A DNA stretch of 64,000 nucleotides. Source: Terribacillus sp. DMT04 (lineage in GTDB: Bacteria > Bacillota > Bacilli > Bacillales > Amphibacillaceae). The position numbers were made by a program, and so were the translations under genes. Location of the stretch: the NCBI RefSeq assembly GCF_019056395.1, contig NZ_CP077639.1, positions 274,501-338,500 of the forward strand, in the 5' to 3' direction. This document shows positions 8,232 through 15,628 of the stretch, piece by piece (positions within the stretch are counted from its first letter, which is position 1; each line of letters starts with the position of its first letter). The notes under the pieces were generated by a model. That model was not told the DNA's origin. It did no database searches and was given only the letters and a program-made list of their open reading frames with translations.

Positions 8232-8528
8232 TCATTTTCTGCTTGGAAACCCCTTGTCAGTACTTATACTTGAAATACTTATATCCTTGTTAAAACTAAT
8301 TGAAAAGCCTGCCATACCATCATTTACAGTTCCATCGATTGACATGCCTCCCATAGGAGATTGAAATGGATTATCTAATTCAATTGTTTTAACGTGTTCA
8401 TAATCATTCTCAATATATGCTTTTGTGGCTTGGTTAGCTTTTCTAACTGTGTCTTCAAATTCTTTTGAACAACCACTAACCATACAGATTAGAGTTAAGG
8501 TAGTAAAAAATAAAGCATACTTCTTCAT
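8232..8528 (-). CDS. small lipoprotein, paralogue 6 of the array, C-terminus lost
   Basis: A 98-residue version whose signal peptide (ending MVSGC) is close to that of paralogue 1. The mature part shows AYIENDYEHVKTI and SPMGGMSIDGTVND. Translation stops after GFPSRK, before the conserved CX4C tail. Codons for an ECKRSC-like tail can still be read in frame after the TGA, so the tail was lost by a stop codon. If the two C-terminal cysteines form a disulfide, this copy may be unstable or altered. Confidence 0.6.
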   Translation of the reverse strand: MKKYALFFTTLTLICMVSGCSKEFEDTVRKANQATKAYIENDYEHVKTIELDNPFQSPMGGMSIDGTVNDGMAGFSISFNKDISISSISTDKGFPSRK

Positions 8529-8649
8529 TCATTCGCACTCCCTACTTTGAATTAGTAGAATCTTCATCTAGTGTCGTTTTTTCACACTCTTTTTTTAATC
8601 AATTCGCAAATAGGCGATATAGGAAGTTTACGGTCTTTAATATTTCTTC

Positions 8650-8997
8650 TTAGTAATCACATGTTTTCTCTTTACATTCATCTTTCTCTGCTGGAAAATC
8701 ATCACTCTGGATGGCAAGGCTAGCTATAGTTAGATCTTTATTCAAGCTTACAGAAAACGATTTATCACTATTAACAGTTCCATCAATTGTCATGCTACCC
8801 AATGGAGCTTGGTATGGGTCGCTCAACTCTATCTTCTCAATATCTTCATAATTGTTTTCTAAATAGCTTTGCACATTTGATTTGGTATCTGTTAGTGTCT
8901 TAGCATTATAAGTGTCATTTTCTGATTTCACATTATATCCTCCTATCAATAAAATGAAAATAATTAATAGGATTATATTTAAGCAGATTTTATTCAT
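8650..8997 (-). CDS. small secreted protein, paralogue 7 of the array, lipobox Cys replaced by Tyr
   Basis: A 115-residue paralogue with an intact domain (SYLENNYEDIEKI, APLGSMTIDGTVN) and CX4C tail (DECKEKTCDY). Its hydrophobic signal ends LLIGGYN where paralogue 5 has LLGGCN, so the Cys that would be lipidated is Tyr (TAT instead of TGT). Without it the protein would be released, or held as an uncleaved membrane anchor. The 3' part of this gene is the source or sister of the relic at 6395. Confidence 0.65.
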   Translation of the reverse strand: MNKICLNIILLIIFILLIGGYNVKSENDTYNAKTLTDTKSNVQSYLENNYEDIEKIELSDPYQAPLGSMTIDGTVNSDKSFSVSLNKDLTIASLAIQSDDFPAEKDECKEKTCDY

Positions 8998-9217
8998 TGA
9001 AATACCTCATCGTTAGCAATATAAAGAATACCCGAAGCGCTACAAGTGAAAGTGCCTTATTAAGTGTTATGATAATTGGAGACTAATTTCATTCTATCTA
9101 TCTTTTAATATTTGATCTCGACAGGTTTCATCTAAATTAGATGATTATCAGCAATTAGTATTGTTCATGTTTTGTAAGCCATTTGAGAAAGAACTGGTAG
9201 GAGACCTTTGAAGTGCT

Positions 9218-9257
9218 AAAAAAGGCATCCCCTGTCAAAGCGGGAGATGCCTTTTTT
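9218..9257. terminator. bidirectional terminator inside the lipoprotein array
   Basis: AAAAAAGGCATC (9218-9229) pairs with GATGCCTTTTTT (9246-9257). It lies downstream of paralogue 8 on the minus strand and separates it from the other seven, so paralogue 8 is probably its own transcription unit. About 220 bases without a gene follow to 8998. Confidence 0.75.
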
Positions 9258-9278
9258 AATAGTATCTATAAATATGTA

Positions 9279-9614
9279 TCAGTACGAACAATCTTTGTCT
9301 TGGCACTCGTTTTTTCTATCTGGGAATCCTTCCTTCTCACCAATTGAATTCACAGAGAAGTCTTCACTTAAACTAACTGTAAATTCAGCGTTACCATTAA
9401 CAGTACCGTCGACTTTAATACTGCCCATTGGAGACTCTCTTGGTTCATCCACTTCAATTGATTCTATATTGTCGTAATTATTTTCGATATATCTTTTAGT
9501 GACATCTTGAGCTTTTGTAATAGTTTCTTCATCATAATTATCCTTCACACCACAACCCCCTAGTAGTACAATGGAAATAATAGTTAAAATATAACCTATC
9601 TTGTAAATTTTCAC
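9279..9614 (-). CDS. small lipoprotein, paralogue 8, divergent neighbour of the lipase (best cognate immunity candidate)
   Basis: A 111-residue lipoprotein starting at GTG 9614 with GAGGTG five bases upstream. The signal peptide ends IVLLGGC. The mature domain has RYIENNYDNIESI, SPMGSIKVDGTVN and CX4C (NECQDKDCSY). Only 45 bases separate its start from that of the divergent lipase gene, and a TATAAT-like box for this gene (9632-9637) lies in that gap. Of all the copies it is therefore the best candidate for the immunity protein of the adjacent lipase. Confidence 0.72.
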   Translation of the reverse strand: MKIYKIGYILTIISIVLLGGCGVKDNYDEETITKAQDVTKRYIENNYDNIESIEVDEPRESPMGSIKVDGTVNGNAEFTVSLSEDFSVNSIGEKEGFPDRKNECQDKDCSY

Positions 9615-9659
9615 ATAAACACCTCTTTTTTATTATAACAAAGAAAGGATTAATTTAGA

Positions 9660-11057
9660 ATGAGTCGAGGAATTACTGATTTTGAAGCAAGTACTATTTC
9701 TGATGTTTCTTATGATGATGATCAAACAAACATTCGAATTAAAGGCCTTAGGTGGGGGACTTTGGATATTATTGAAGACGAAGAAACCGGTCTATACGGT
9801 TATGTACTAGAAAACCCCAAAACCAAAGAAATCGTCATCAGCTTCCGCGGCACTGAACCCCCTAAATTTACCACAAATGAAACGGAACTAAAAGGACTGA
9901 GTGAGTCTACGAAAAATGCGATTGAAGCAGAACTCGGGGACAGAGTGACGGAAAAAGGAGATGCACTCATATATAAAGATAGAGAAGCTGATTATTCTGG
10001 TTTCGTTAAGGACGCCTATGAGGATATTTTTGGTGTGGTCGGTGGTGATGCCGATTACAGTAAAAAAGAGTATGGCACAACAGACTATTTGGCAACACCT
10101 TCTCAGGATGCGGCACTACAGACGGGGAATGCAAAGCTGAATGATAACGGTAAGATTACTTTTACGAATAAGAATCAATTTACAGAAGCAAAAGCTGCTG
10201 TGAAGAAATACGTAGACAAGTACGGGGCGAAGAACATCACATTTACTGGACATTCTCTTGGTGGGGGACTTGCTCAATATTGTGCCGTTACGTATGATTC
10301 CAATGCGGTGACATTCGCTGCGGCAGATGCTTATGGATTGTTGAATGAAGAACAGCAGAAGGATGTCAAGAATGGTGCGTACAAAGATAATATTATTACA
10401 TATGCGTACCCGACTGATGCAGTGTCCATGTTTCATGATCGGACAATTGGGTCGCTTTATTATATGGAGGATCCCGAGGGGAAGGATAGTACAGGTGATC
10501 AATTGGCCGACATGCTAGGATCCCATGGGATTAAGAACTACACGGATGCTAGTCTTTATAATGAGGACGGGTATTATAAAGCAGATTTACTGTATGATGA
10601 AAAACTCCGGGCTGCTATACCTGATTCGCCGCTCTTCTTAAAAAACAGCGGTGTCTCCAATTTTCCAATTGTTATTCAAACAGAATTAATGAAAGCTTAT
10701 GCTAGAAGAGTAGAAGCAAGTGAAGATCTTATCGCGAAGACAAAAAAAGATATGATGCAATTCTTGGATGATTGTATGGCGACAGCGGAGTCTTCTAGAG
10801 CAAAGTTTAGAAGCCAAGTAGGGTTCGGGCGCTTTGATAAGCTGACGAGTGCTGATGTGGATGAGGTATTTCGCGAGCTTGCTGTTGAGACGGTAGATGG
10901 AATACCGATGCTTTTTGGTATGGAATATTATGATGAACTAATGCATTTGTTAAAAGATGTACAGTCAGACACAGGTGAGATTGCGCACAACATGAACAAG
11001 ATGAGTGAGGATTTTGAGAAGGTGGACAAATTGCTGGCAGGGTGGCTGCAATTCTGA
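9660..11057 (+). CDS. lipase with C-terminal helical domain, TslA-like candidate type VII-secreted toxin
   Basis: A 465-residue protein without signal peptide. The N-terminal part (about 1-310) is an alpha/beta-hydrolase lipase: SFRGTE near residue 60, nucleophile Ser199 in GHSLGGG, and likely acid Asp253 (YPTDAVS) and His289 (GSHGIKNY). The C-terminal part (about 330-465) is predicted helical and reads like an LXG/WXG100-type stalk (helices around VEASEDLIAKTKKDMMQFLD and EIAHNMNKMSEDFEKVDKLL). Lipase first and helical targeting domain last is the reversed order described for TslA of S. aureus, a T7SS-secreted phospholipase neutralised by a lipoprotein. Here lipoprotein genes lie divergently upstream and a small helical protein follows. 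Secretion and toxicity are inferred; no T7SS machinery gene is in the window. The sequence also resembles DUF6792-type lipase-like proteins. Confidence 0.72.
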   Translation: MSRGITDFEASTISDVSYDDDQTNIRIKGLRWGTLDIIEDEETGLYGYVLENPKTKEIVISFRGTEPPKFTTNETELKGLSESTKNAIEAELGDRVTEKGDALIYKDREADYSGFVKDAYEDIFGVVGGDADYSKKEYGTTDYLATPSQDAALQTGNAKLNDNGKITFTNKNQFTEAKAAVKKYVDKYGAKNITFTGHSLGGGLAQYCAVTYDSNAVTFAAADAYGLLNEEQQKDVKNGAYKDNIITYAYPTDAVSMFHDRTIGSLYYMEDPEGKDSTGDQLADMLGSHGIKNYTDASLYNEDGYYKADLLYDEKLRAAIPDSPLFLKNSGVSNFPIVIQTELMKAYARRVEASEDLIAKTKKDMMQFLDDCMATAESSRAKFRSQVGFGRFDKLTSADVDEVFRELAVETVDGIPMLFGMEYYDELMHLLKDVQSDTGEIAHNMNKMSEDFEKVDKLLAGWLQF

Positions 11058-11081
11058 TATGGAGGAAGGGCTGGTAAAACA

Positions 11082-11408
11082 GTGAGTATATTCCAAGATA
11101 TGTGGGATGAATTTGATGAATACCTAGAAAGACAAGGACAAAAGAAAGAGTTAGAGAGAAGTATAAAAGACAGCTTAGAAGAAGATGCGAAGCAATATAA
11201 AGAATACTTGAAGCACTATAATCATGCAAAATCACTGTCAGAAGAGCATACACAACTTAAAGATGCCTTAAAGGATTGTACGGATGGAGAGGCTAGTAAG
11301 GCGTTAATGCTAAGGTTGGATGAAAATATTATAAAGCTTCGAGCTGTAAACCACTCCTTTTTCTTATTAAGAGAAAGTATTAGGGTGAAAAGCGGCGGCT
11401 GGTGGTAG
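11082..11408 (+). CDS. small helical protein, candidate secretion partner of the lipase
   Basis: A 108-residue, highly charged, probably all-helical protein starting at GTG 11082, 24 bases after the lipase stop. The GGAGGAAGG site at 11062 lies in that gap. It has coiled-coil character (EYLERQGQKKELERSIKDSL, KSLSEEHTQLKDALKD) and ends in SGGWW. Small helical proteins (TlaA type) encoded beside TslA bind its C-terminal domain and form the composite type VII signal. Position and size suggest the same job here. I do not see a WXG motif, so the assignment rests on context. Confidence 0.6.
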   Translation: MSIFQDMWDEFDEYLERQGQKKELERSIKDSLEEDAKQYKEYLKHYNHAKSLSEEHTQLKDALKDCTDGEASKALMLRLDENIIKLRAVNHSFFLLRESIRVKSGGWW

Positions 11409-11434
11409 AGTGCCGAAACAGTACGGAAAATCAT

Positions 11435-11468
11435 AAAGGGTTAGGGGGATATTACCTCTAACCCTTTT
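11435..11468. terminator. terminator after the lipase operon
   Basis: AAAGGGTTAG (11435-11444) pairs with CTAACCCTTT (11458-11467), with flanking A and T runs on both sides. It can also end the convergent DUF4256 transcript. Confidence 0.75.
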
Positions 11469-11476
11469 TACATATC

Positions 11477-12046
11477 TTAGACAAACAGTGCACCTCGAAA
11501 TCCTCTTGCACCGTAATAGGAATCTGCGCCATTATGATAGACAAACACATGACCAAAGCGATAGTCGCAGAATAAAGCTCCGCCGAGTTCTCTGATGTCA
11601 GCGGGTGTCTGAATCCAGCTGGACGTTTTTTTATCAAAGTTCTCTAGTTGTTGAAGCGTTCGGTATTGTACTTCTGTCAGTAACTCGATTTCCATAGCAG
11701 CTGCCATGTTGATAGCGCTGTTTTCGGGTTTGTGTTTCTTCCTTGCTTCCAATGCTGCTTGGTCGTAGCAAACACTTCTGCGGCCTTTAGGGCTTTCGGT
11801 TGAACAGTCACAAAACATGTATTCATCTTTCTCGTGATCATGAGCAACAACATCGGGTTCGCCGTCGGTTGCTTCCATTTGATGCAGCGACCAAAGCTTT
11901 TCTGGCGCAGCCTCTAGCTTTGCTTGCACGTTTGACCAGTCAAGTCCTTCATGGCGGTGCATGTTCTTTTCAAAGCGATCTTCTAAAATGTGCAGTAATT
12001 CTTCACTTTGTTCGGGTGTCAGCTTTTTCATAACGGCTAAGTTCAT
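11477..12046 (-). CDS. DUF4256 family protein
   Basis: A 189-residue cytosolic protein of the DUF4256 family. It has the family pattern: an N-terminal helix (TPEQSEELLHILEDRFEKNM), WSLHQMEATDGEPDVV, FCDCSTESPKGRRSVCYD and the C-terminal FVYHNGADSYYGARGFRGAL. Function is unknown. The ATG at 12046 has a purine-rich stretch very close to it; an ATG five codons later (MKKLTPEQ) is an alternative start. It is convergent with the lipase operon and has no partner. Confidence 0.75.
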   Translation of the reverse strand: MNLAVMKKLTPEQSEELLHILEDRFEKNMHRHEGLDWSNVQAKLEAAPEKLWSLHQMEATDGEPDVVAHDHEKDEYMFCDCSTESPKGRRSVCYDQAALEARKKHKPENSAINMAAAMEIELLTEVQYRTLQQLENFDKKTSSWIQTPADIRELGGALFCDYRFGHVFVYHNGADSYYGARGFRGALFV

Positions 12047-12179
12047 TCCCTTCTTCTTTTTTCACTTAGTTAAGGGTGGAAGTCTAACTTTAAGATTATA
12101 GAATAAACGCAAGCTCTGCAAGATGAAAAGGATAGAATGAAAAATGGCTTTTAGTATCCGTGTATTAAACTTCTCTAAC

Positions 12180-12204
12180 GTTTCTATATAAGCTCAGTGG
12201 GTAA
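12180..12204 (+). promoter_or_regulatory. SigB-type promoter candidate
   Basis: GTTTCT (12180-12185) and GGGTAA (12199-12204), 13 bases apart, match ten of twelve positions of the general-stress sigma-B consensus GTTTAA-N13-15-GGGTAT. They lie 40 bases upstream of the DUF2188 gene, whose family fits a stress gene. Confidence 0.5.
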
Positions 12205-12245
12205 AGAACTGTATAAGCTAAAGAAAACAAAAGGAGGCGTTTCAC

Positions 12246-12494
12246 ATGACAGAGAAAAGTGATCAATACTTCGAAGACAGAGCAAATTCTGATGAAGCAA
12301 GATACCATGTTGTGCCAAGCTTAGATGAAGGCTGGGGAATAAAGCGTGAAGACAGTGACAATCATGAATATACAGCCAGCTCCAAGTCCGATGTGGTAAA
12401 AGAGGCGAAGAAGAGGGCAAAAGATGCTGGTACGATGGCGATTATCCATGATGATAATGGACAGATTGAAGAACAGCATAATTATGAATCGTAA
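12246..12494 (+). CDS. DUF2188 domain protein
   Basis: An 82-residue protein with an AAAGGAGG site and ATG at 12246. Residues 25-80 form the DUF2188 domain: GWGIKREDSD, then SKSDVVKEAKKRAKDAG and AIIHDDNGQIEEQHNYES. Function is unknown; members are small soluble proteins of many bacteria. It is monocistronic, between a SigB-like promoter and a terminator. Confidence 0.75.
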   Translation: MTEKSDQYFEDRANSDEARYHVVPSLDEGWGIKREDSDNHEYTASSKSDVVKEAKKRAKDAGTMAIIHDDNGQIEEQHNYES

Positions 12495-12498
12495 AGAG

Positions 12499-12530
12499 AA
12501 ACCGTCAGTATAGAATGCTGGCGGTTTTTC
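12499..12530 (+). terminator. intrinsic terminator
   Basis: AACCGTCAG and CTGGCGGTT form a stem with one mismatch, followed by a T run, directly after the DUF2188 stop. About 215 AT-rich bases without a gene follow before the next start. Confidence 0.65.
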
Positions 12531-12749
12531 CATACATAGAATTTCACGGCGTATTATCGGGTATAAATACAGTAGGATTTCTATTGATTCCTTTATTTGT
12601 TATGGCAGAAAGTATCGTATATTGTCGGATTAGATTGTATAATCATTAGAAATATAGCGGCTCTATCAGCCGTATTAGTTAGCAAAAACATATCGCAATG
12701 CAAACCAGCATCATTAGAAAAAGACTTAGCAGAATGAGGTGTCGCGATA

Positions 12750-14879
12750 GTGGATTTAACGAATATGAATGAAACAGATAGAAAAGCGGCGCTGCTTCAG
12801 GCCCTTGAGAATGATGAGTTTTATCTTCTATATCAGCCAAAGCTTCAGCTGCGGACGGGCAAAGTCATCGGTGCAGAGGCGTTGCTGCGTTGGGAACATC
12901 CTATTATGGGAACAATATCGCCGTTGGAATTCATTCCGTTTGCTGAAGAAACAGGTTTGATTCGGCCGATTGGAGAATGGGTGCTTCATTCAGCGTGCAA
13001 ACAGAATAAGATGTGGCAGGAGATGGGGCTTGAACCGTTGATTATGGCGGTCAACTTATCCGCTAGTCAGCTGTATCAAGGTGATATAGCAGAAAAAGTA
13101 GAGAACATTCTAAAAGAAACGGGGCTCGCACCGGAATATTTAGAACTCGAGATTACAGAGTCTATGACGATGGATGTGGAGTTTGTCCTGCCTATGCTGC
13201 ATAAGTTAAAGCAGATTGGAGTCTGCATCAGTCTCGATGACTTTGGTACGGGCTATAGTTCTCTGTATCATTTGAAAGAGTTTCCGATAGATACTATTAA
13301 AATAGACCGCTCGTTTGTGCGGAATTGTACCATCGACGCCAAAGACGCTACGATTGTAAAAACAATTATTGCAATGGCGCATCAACTGAAACTGGAAGTG
13401 ATTGCAGAGGGCATGGAATCCAAGGATCATTTGATTTTTCTGCAGCAGAACTTGTGTGATGAAGGGCAAGGCTATCTCTTTAGCAAACCTGTTTCTGCAG
13501 CCGGATTTGCCAAAAACATGCAAACTTTTGAACGAATTATCTTATCAGAAGGTCTTTCGGAAGAGTCGAGCAGGCAGATGTGGTTCCAATGGGGAATAGA
13601 AAGAACAAATCTTGAGTTGCAGGAAGCGATGCGAAAGCAGCAAGGGATGATTTTTAAGTATGTAAATGATCATGGACGGTTTGTTCATACGTTTAGTGAA
13701 GGTGAACTTCTTTACCGAATGCAGTTCACGCCAGAGCAGCTCGTTGGAAGAGAGTTGCAGGACTTTCTCCCGGCTGAAGAAGCAGCCAGGAAGTTAACGT
13801 ATTATCAGCGCGCATGGAATGGGGAAAGAAATGTTTCGTATGAATCGGATGTAGACGGCATCCAATATATTACTTCGTTACGGCCAATTTCAAAGAATGG
13901 AAAGGTTGTTGAAGTAATCGGATGCTCTGTTGATATAACGGATACAGATGAAGTGCAGCAAGAGTTTCCCCGGAGTAACAAGGCTGAAGAGGCATTGCGA
14001 CAGAGTGAAGCTAGGTATCGTTTAATTGCGGAGAACATGACAGACTTGGTTTGCCTGATAGATTGGGACGGCAATTTCAAATATGCCTCGCCATCCCATG
14101 TGACGGTTCTTGGTTTTCCGTCTGAAGCATATGAGGGGCAGCATGCAAGTGTATTCATGCATGCAGATGATCGGCAAAAGGTACGGCAGCAGCTGGGAAA
14201 GATGGTACAGACAAAACAAGGAGGGGTGTTTCAGTTTCGATTTAAAAATGTAAGTGGCGATTGGATTTGGCTGGAGGCGAAGGCTAATCCGATCTTTGAC
14301 GAAAATGGGAGATTTGAACACTTTCTTGTTGTCTCCAGAGACATAACGGAGCGTTTGGTTTATGAGGAGAAGCTAACGCATATGGCTTATCATGATACAT
14401 TGACAGGCTTGCCAAATCGTCGTCTGTTTAAAGAGAAACTAGAGCAAGCACTGGAAGAAGCGAAGCGGAACGGCAATAAAATGGCGCTGATGTATCTGGA
14501 TTTGGATAACTTCAAATCTATTAACGATACATTTGGCCACGAAATTGGAGATAAGCTGTTGGTCGAATTTACACGCCGAGTGAAAGGGTGTGTACGGTCT
14601 TGTGATGTGTTTTCCCGACAAGGAGGAGATGAATTTACTATCTTATTGCCGGAAATCAAGGAGGAGCAAGATGCCATACGCATGGCAGCATGTATGCTTG
14701 CCTCTATACAAGATGAATGGTGTATAGGGAGAGACAGATTCAAGACAACCTCTAGTATCGGTTTAGCATTTTATCCGGCAAATGGTACAAAAGAACGCGA
14801 ACTGCTGCTGCGGGCAGATGAAGCCTTGTACCAAGCCAAAAAGGATGGAAAGAATAGGTATCGGGCGAAGTTAAAATGA
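12750..14879 (+). CDS. EAL-PAS-PAS-GGDEF cyclic-di-GMP turnover protein
   Basis: A 709-residue protein starting at GTG 12750, with AGGTG eight bases upstream. The EAL phosphodiesterase domain (about 5-255) is complete: [43 protein letters not shown] and QGYLFSKP. Two PAS/PAC sensor domains follow (about 280-400 and 415-540). The GGDEF domain ends the protein, with GGDEF at residues 625-629 and an inhibitory RxxD site (RSCD) five residues before it. Both active sites look functional, so it could make and break cyclic di-GMP. No membrane segments are seen, so it should sense a cytosolic ligand. The EAL-first order is uncommon. Confidence 0.88.
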   Translation: MDLTNMNETDRKAALLQALENDEFYLLYQPKLQLRTGKVIGAEALLRWEHPIMGTISPLEFIPFAEETGLIRPIGEWVLHSACKQNKMWQEMGLEPLIMAVNLSASQLYQGDIAEKVENILKETGLAPEYLELEITESMTMDVEFVLPMLHKLKQIGVCISLDDFGTGYSSLYHLKEFPIDTIKIDRSFVRNCTIDAKDATIVKTIIAMAHQLKLEVIAEGMESKDHLIFLQQNLCDEGQGYLFSKPVSAAGFAKNMQTFERIILSEGLSEESSRQMWFQWGIERTNLELQEAMRKQQGMIFKYVNDHGRFVHTFSEGELLYRMQFTPEQLVGRELQDFLPAEEAARKLTYYQRAWNGERNVSYESDVDGIQYITSLRPISKNGKVVEVIGCSVDITDTDEVQQEFPRSNKAEEALRQSEARYRLIAENMTDLVCLIDWDGNFKYASPSHVTVLGFPSEAYEGQHASVFMHADDRQKVRQQLGKMVQTKQGGVFQFRFKNVSGDWIWLEAKANPIFDENGRFEHFLVVSRDITERLVYEEKLTHMAYHDTLTGLPNRRLFKEKLEQALEEAKRNGNKMALMYLDLDNFKSINDTFGHEIGDKLLVEFTRRVKGCVRSCDVFSRQGGDEFTILLPEIKEEQDAIRMAACMLASIQDEWCIGRDRFKTTSSIGLAFYPANGTKERELLLRADEALYQAKKDGKNRYRAKLK

Positions 14880-14885
14880 AAATCT

Positions 14886-14927
14886 AACTTCCCGTGTACA
14901 GTAAGCATCTGTGCATAGGAAGTTTTT
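14886..14927 (+). terminator. intrinsic terminator
   Basis: AACTTCC (14886-14892) pairs with GGAAGTT (14918-14924), with TGTACAG/CTGTGCA inside the loop, followed by six T. Confidence 0.75.
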
Positions 14928-15026
14928 TGCTGGTATGGGGAGAGAACTATTGAAAGTTTATCCATATCGTGGCATGGTGATAAAAAAGACTTGTTTGTTT
15001 ATCTATTTAGAAGGGGACAAATCATT

Positions 15027-15605
15027 ATGCCAACGGAACATATACTAGAGGACCTGCCAGCTCTTGAAACCGAGCGTCTGCGCCTGCGTAAAGTAACACC
15101 TACTGATGTGGATGCAATATTTACTTACGGCTCTGATCCTGCTGTTTCGGAATTTACGACTTGGAATACGCATCAATCGATTGACGATACGCAGCAGTTT
15201 TTGAATATTATCTTGAGTTTATATGAAAATCATCAGGCTGTCTTTTGGGGAATTGAACATAAGGAGTACAAGCGTCTGATAGGTACTATTAATTATGTGT
15301 CTTGGAACCAGAAAGATCATGTCGGAGAAATTGGTTATGTGATGGCTCGCCCATACTGGGGCAGTGGTTATATGACGGAAGCGGTGAAGGAAGTCATTCG
15401 GTTTGGCTTTGAAAAGATGGAGTTAGAACGAATCCAGGCGAAATGCATGGTTGAAAACGAAGGGTCAGAAAAAGTGATGCAGAAAGCCGGTATGCTAGTT
15501 GAAGGTACATTACGCAGTTTGCTTTATTTAAAAGGAAAGCAGCGTGATGTAAAGATGTACGCCATAACGAAATCTGATTTCTTTCATACAAAAAAGACAG
15601 GTTGA
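15027..15605 (+). CDS. GNAT N-acetyltransferase, RimJ/RimL type
   Basis: A 192-residue acetyl-CoA-dependent acetyltransferase. The ATG at 15027 (MPTEHILEDLPALETERLRL) follows AAGGGGA at 15011 with a 9-base gap; the frame is open 12 codons further upstream, but without a site. The RimJ/RimL beginning (LETERLRLRKVTPTDVDAIF), the GYVMARPYWGSGYMTEAVKE acetyl-CoA loop and the NEGSEKVMQKAGM motif are clear. Family members acetylate ribosomal-protein N-termini or small amines; the substrate is not known. Confidence 0.85.
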   Translation: MPTEHILEDLPALETERLRLRKVTPTDVDAIFTYGSDPAVSEFTTWNTHQSIDDTQQFLNIILSLYENHQAVFWGIEHKEYKRLIGTINYVSWNQKDHVGEIGYVMARPYWGSGYMTEAVKEVIRFGFEKMELERIQAKCMVENEGSEKVMQKAGMLVEGTLRSLLYLKGKQRDVKMYAITKSDFFHTKKTG

Positions 15606-15626
15606 AGTTAATTCAACCTGTCTTTT
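15592..15626. terminator. bidirectional terminator
   Basis: A perfect 15-bp stem (AAAAGACAGGTTGAA, 15592-15606, with TTCAACCTGTCTTTT, 15612-15626) overlaps the stop codon of the acetyltransferase and ends the convergent MFS gene as well. Confidence 0.85.
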
Positions 15627-15628
15627 CG

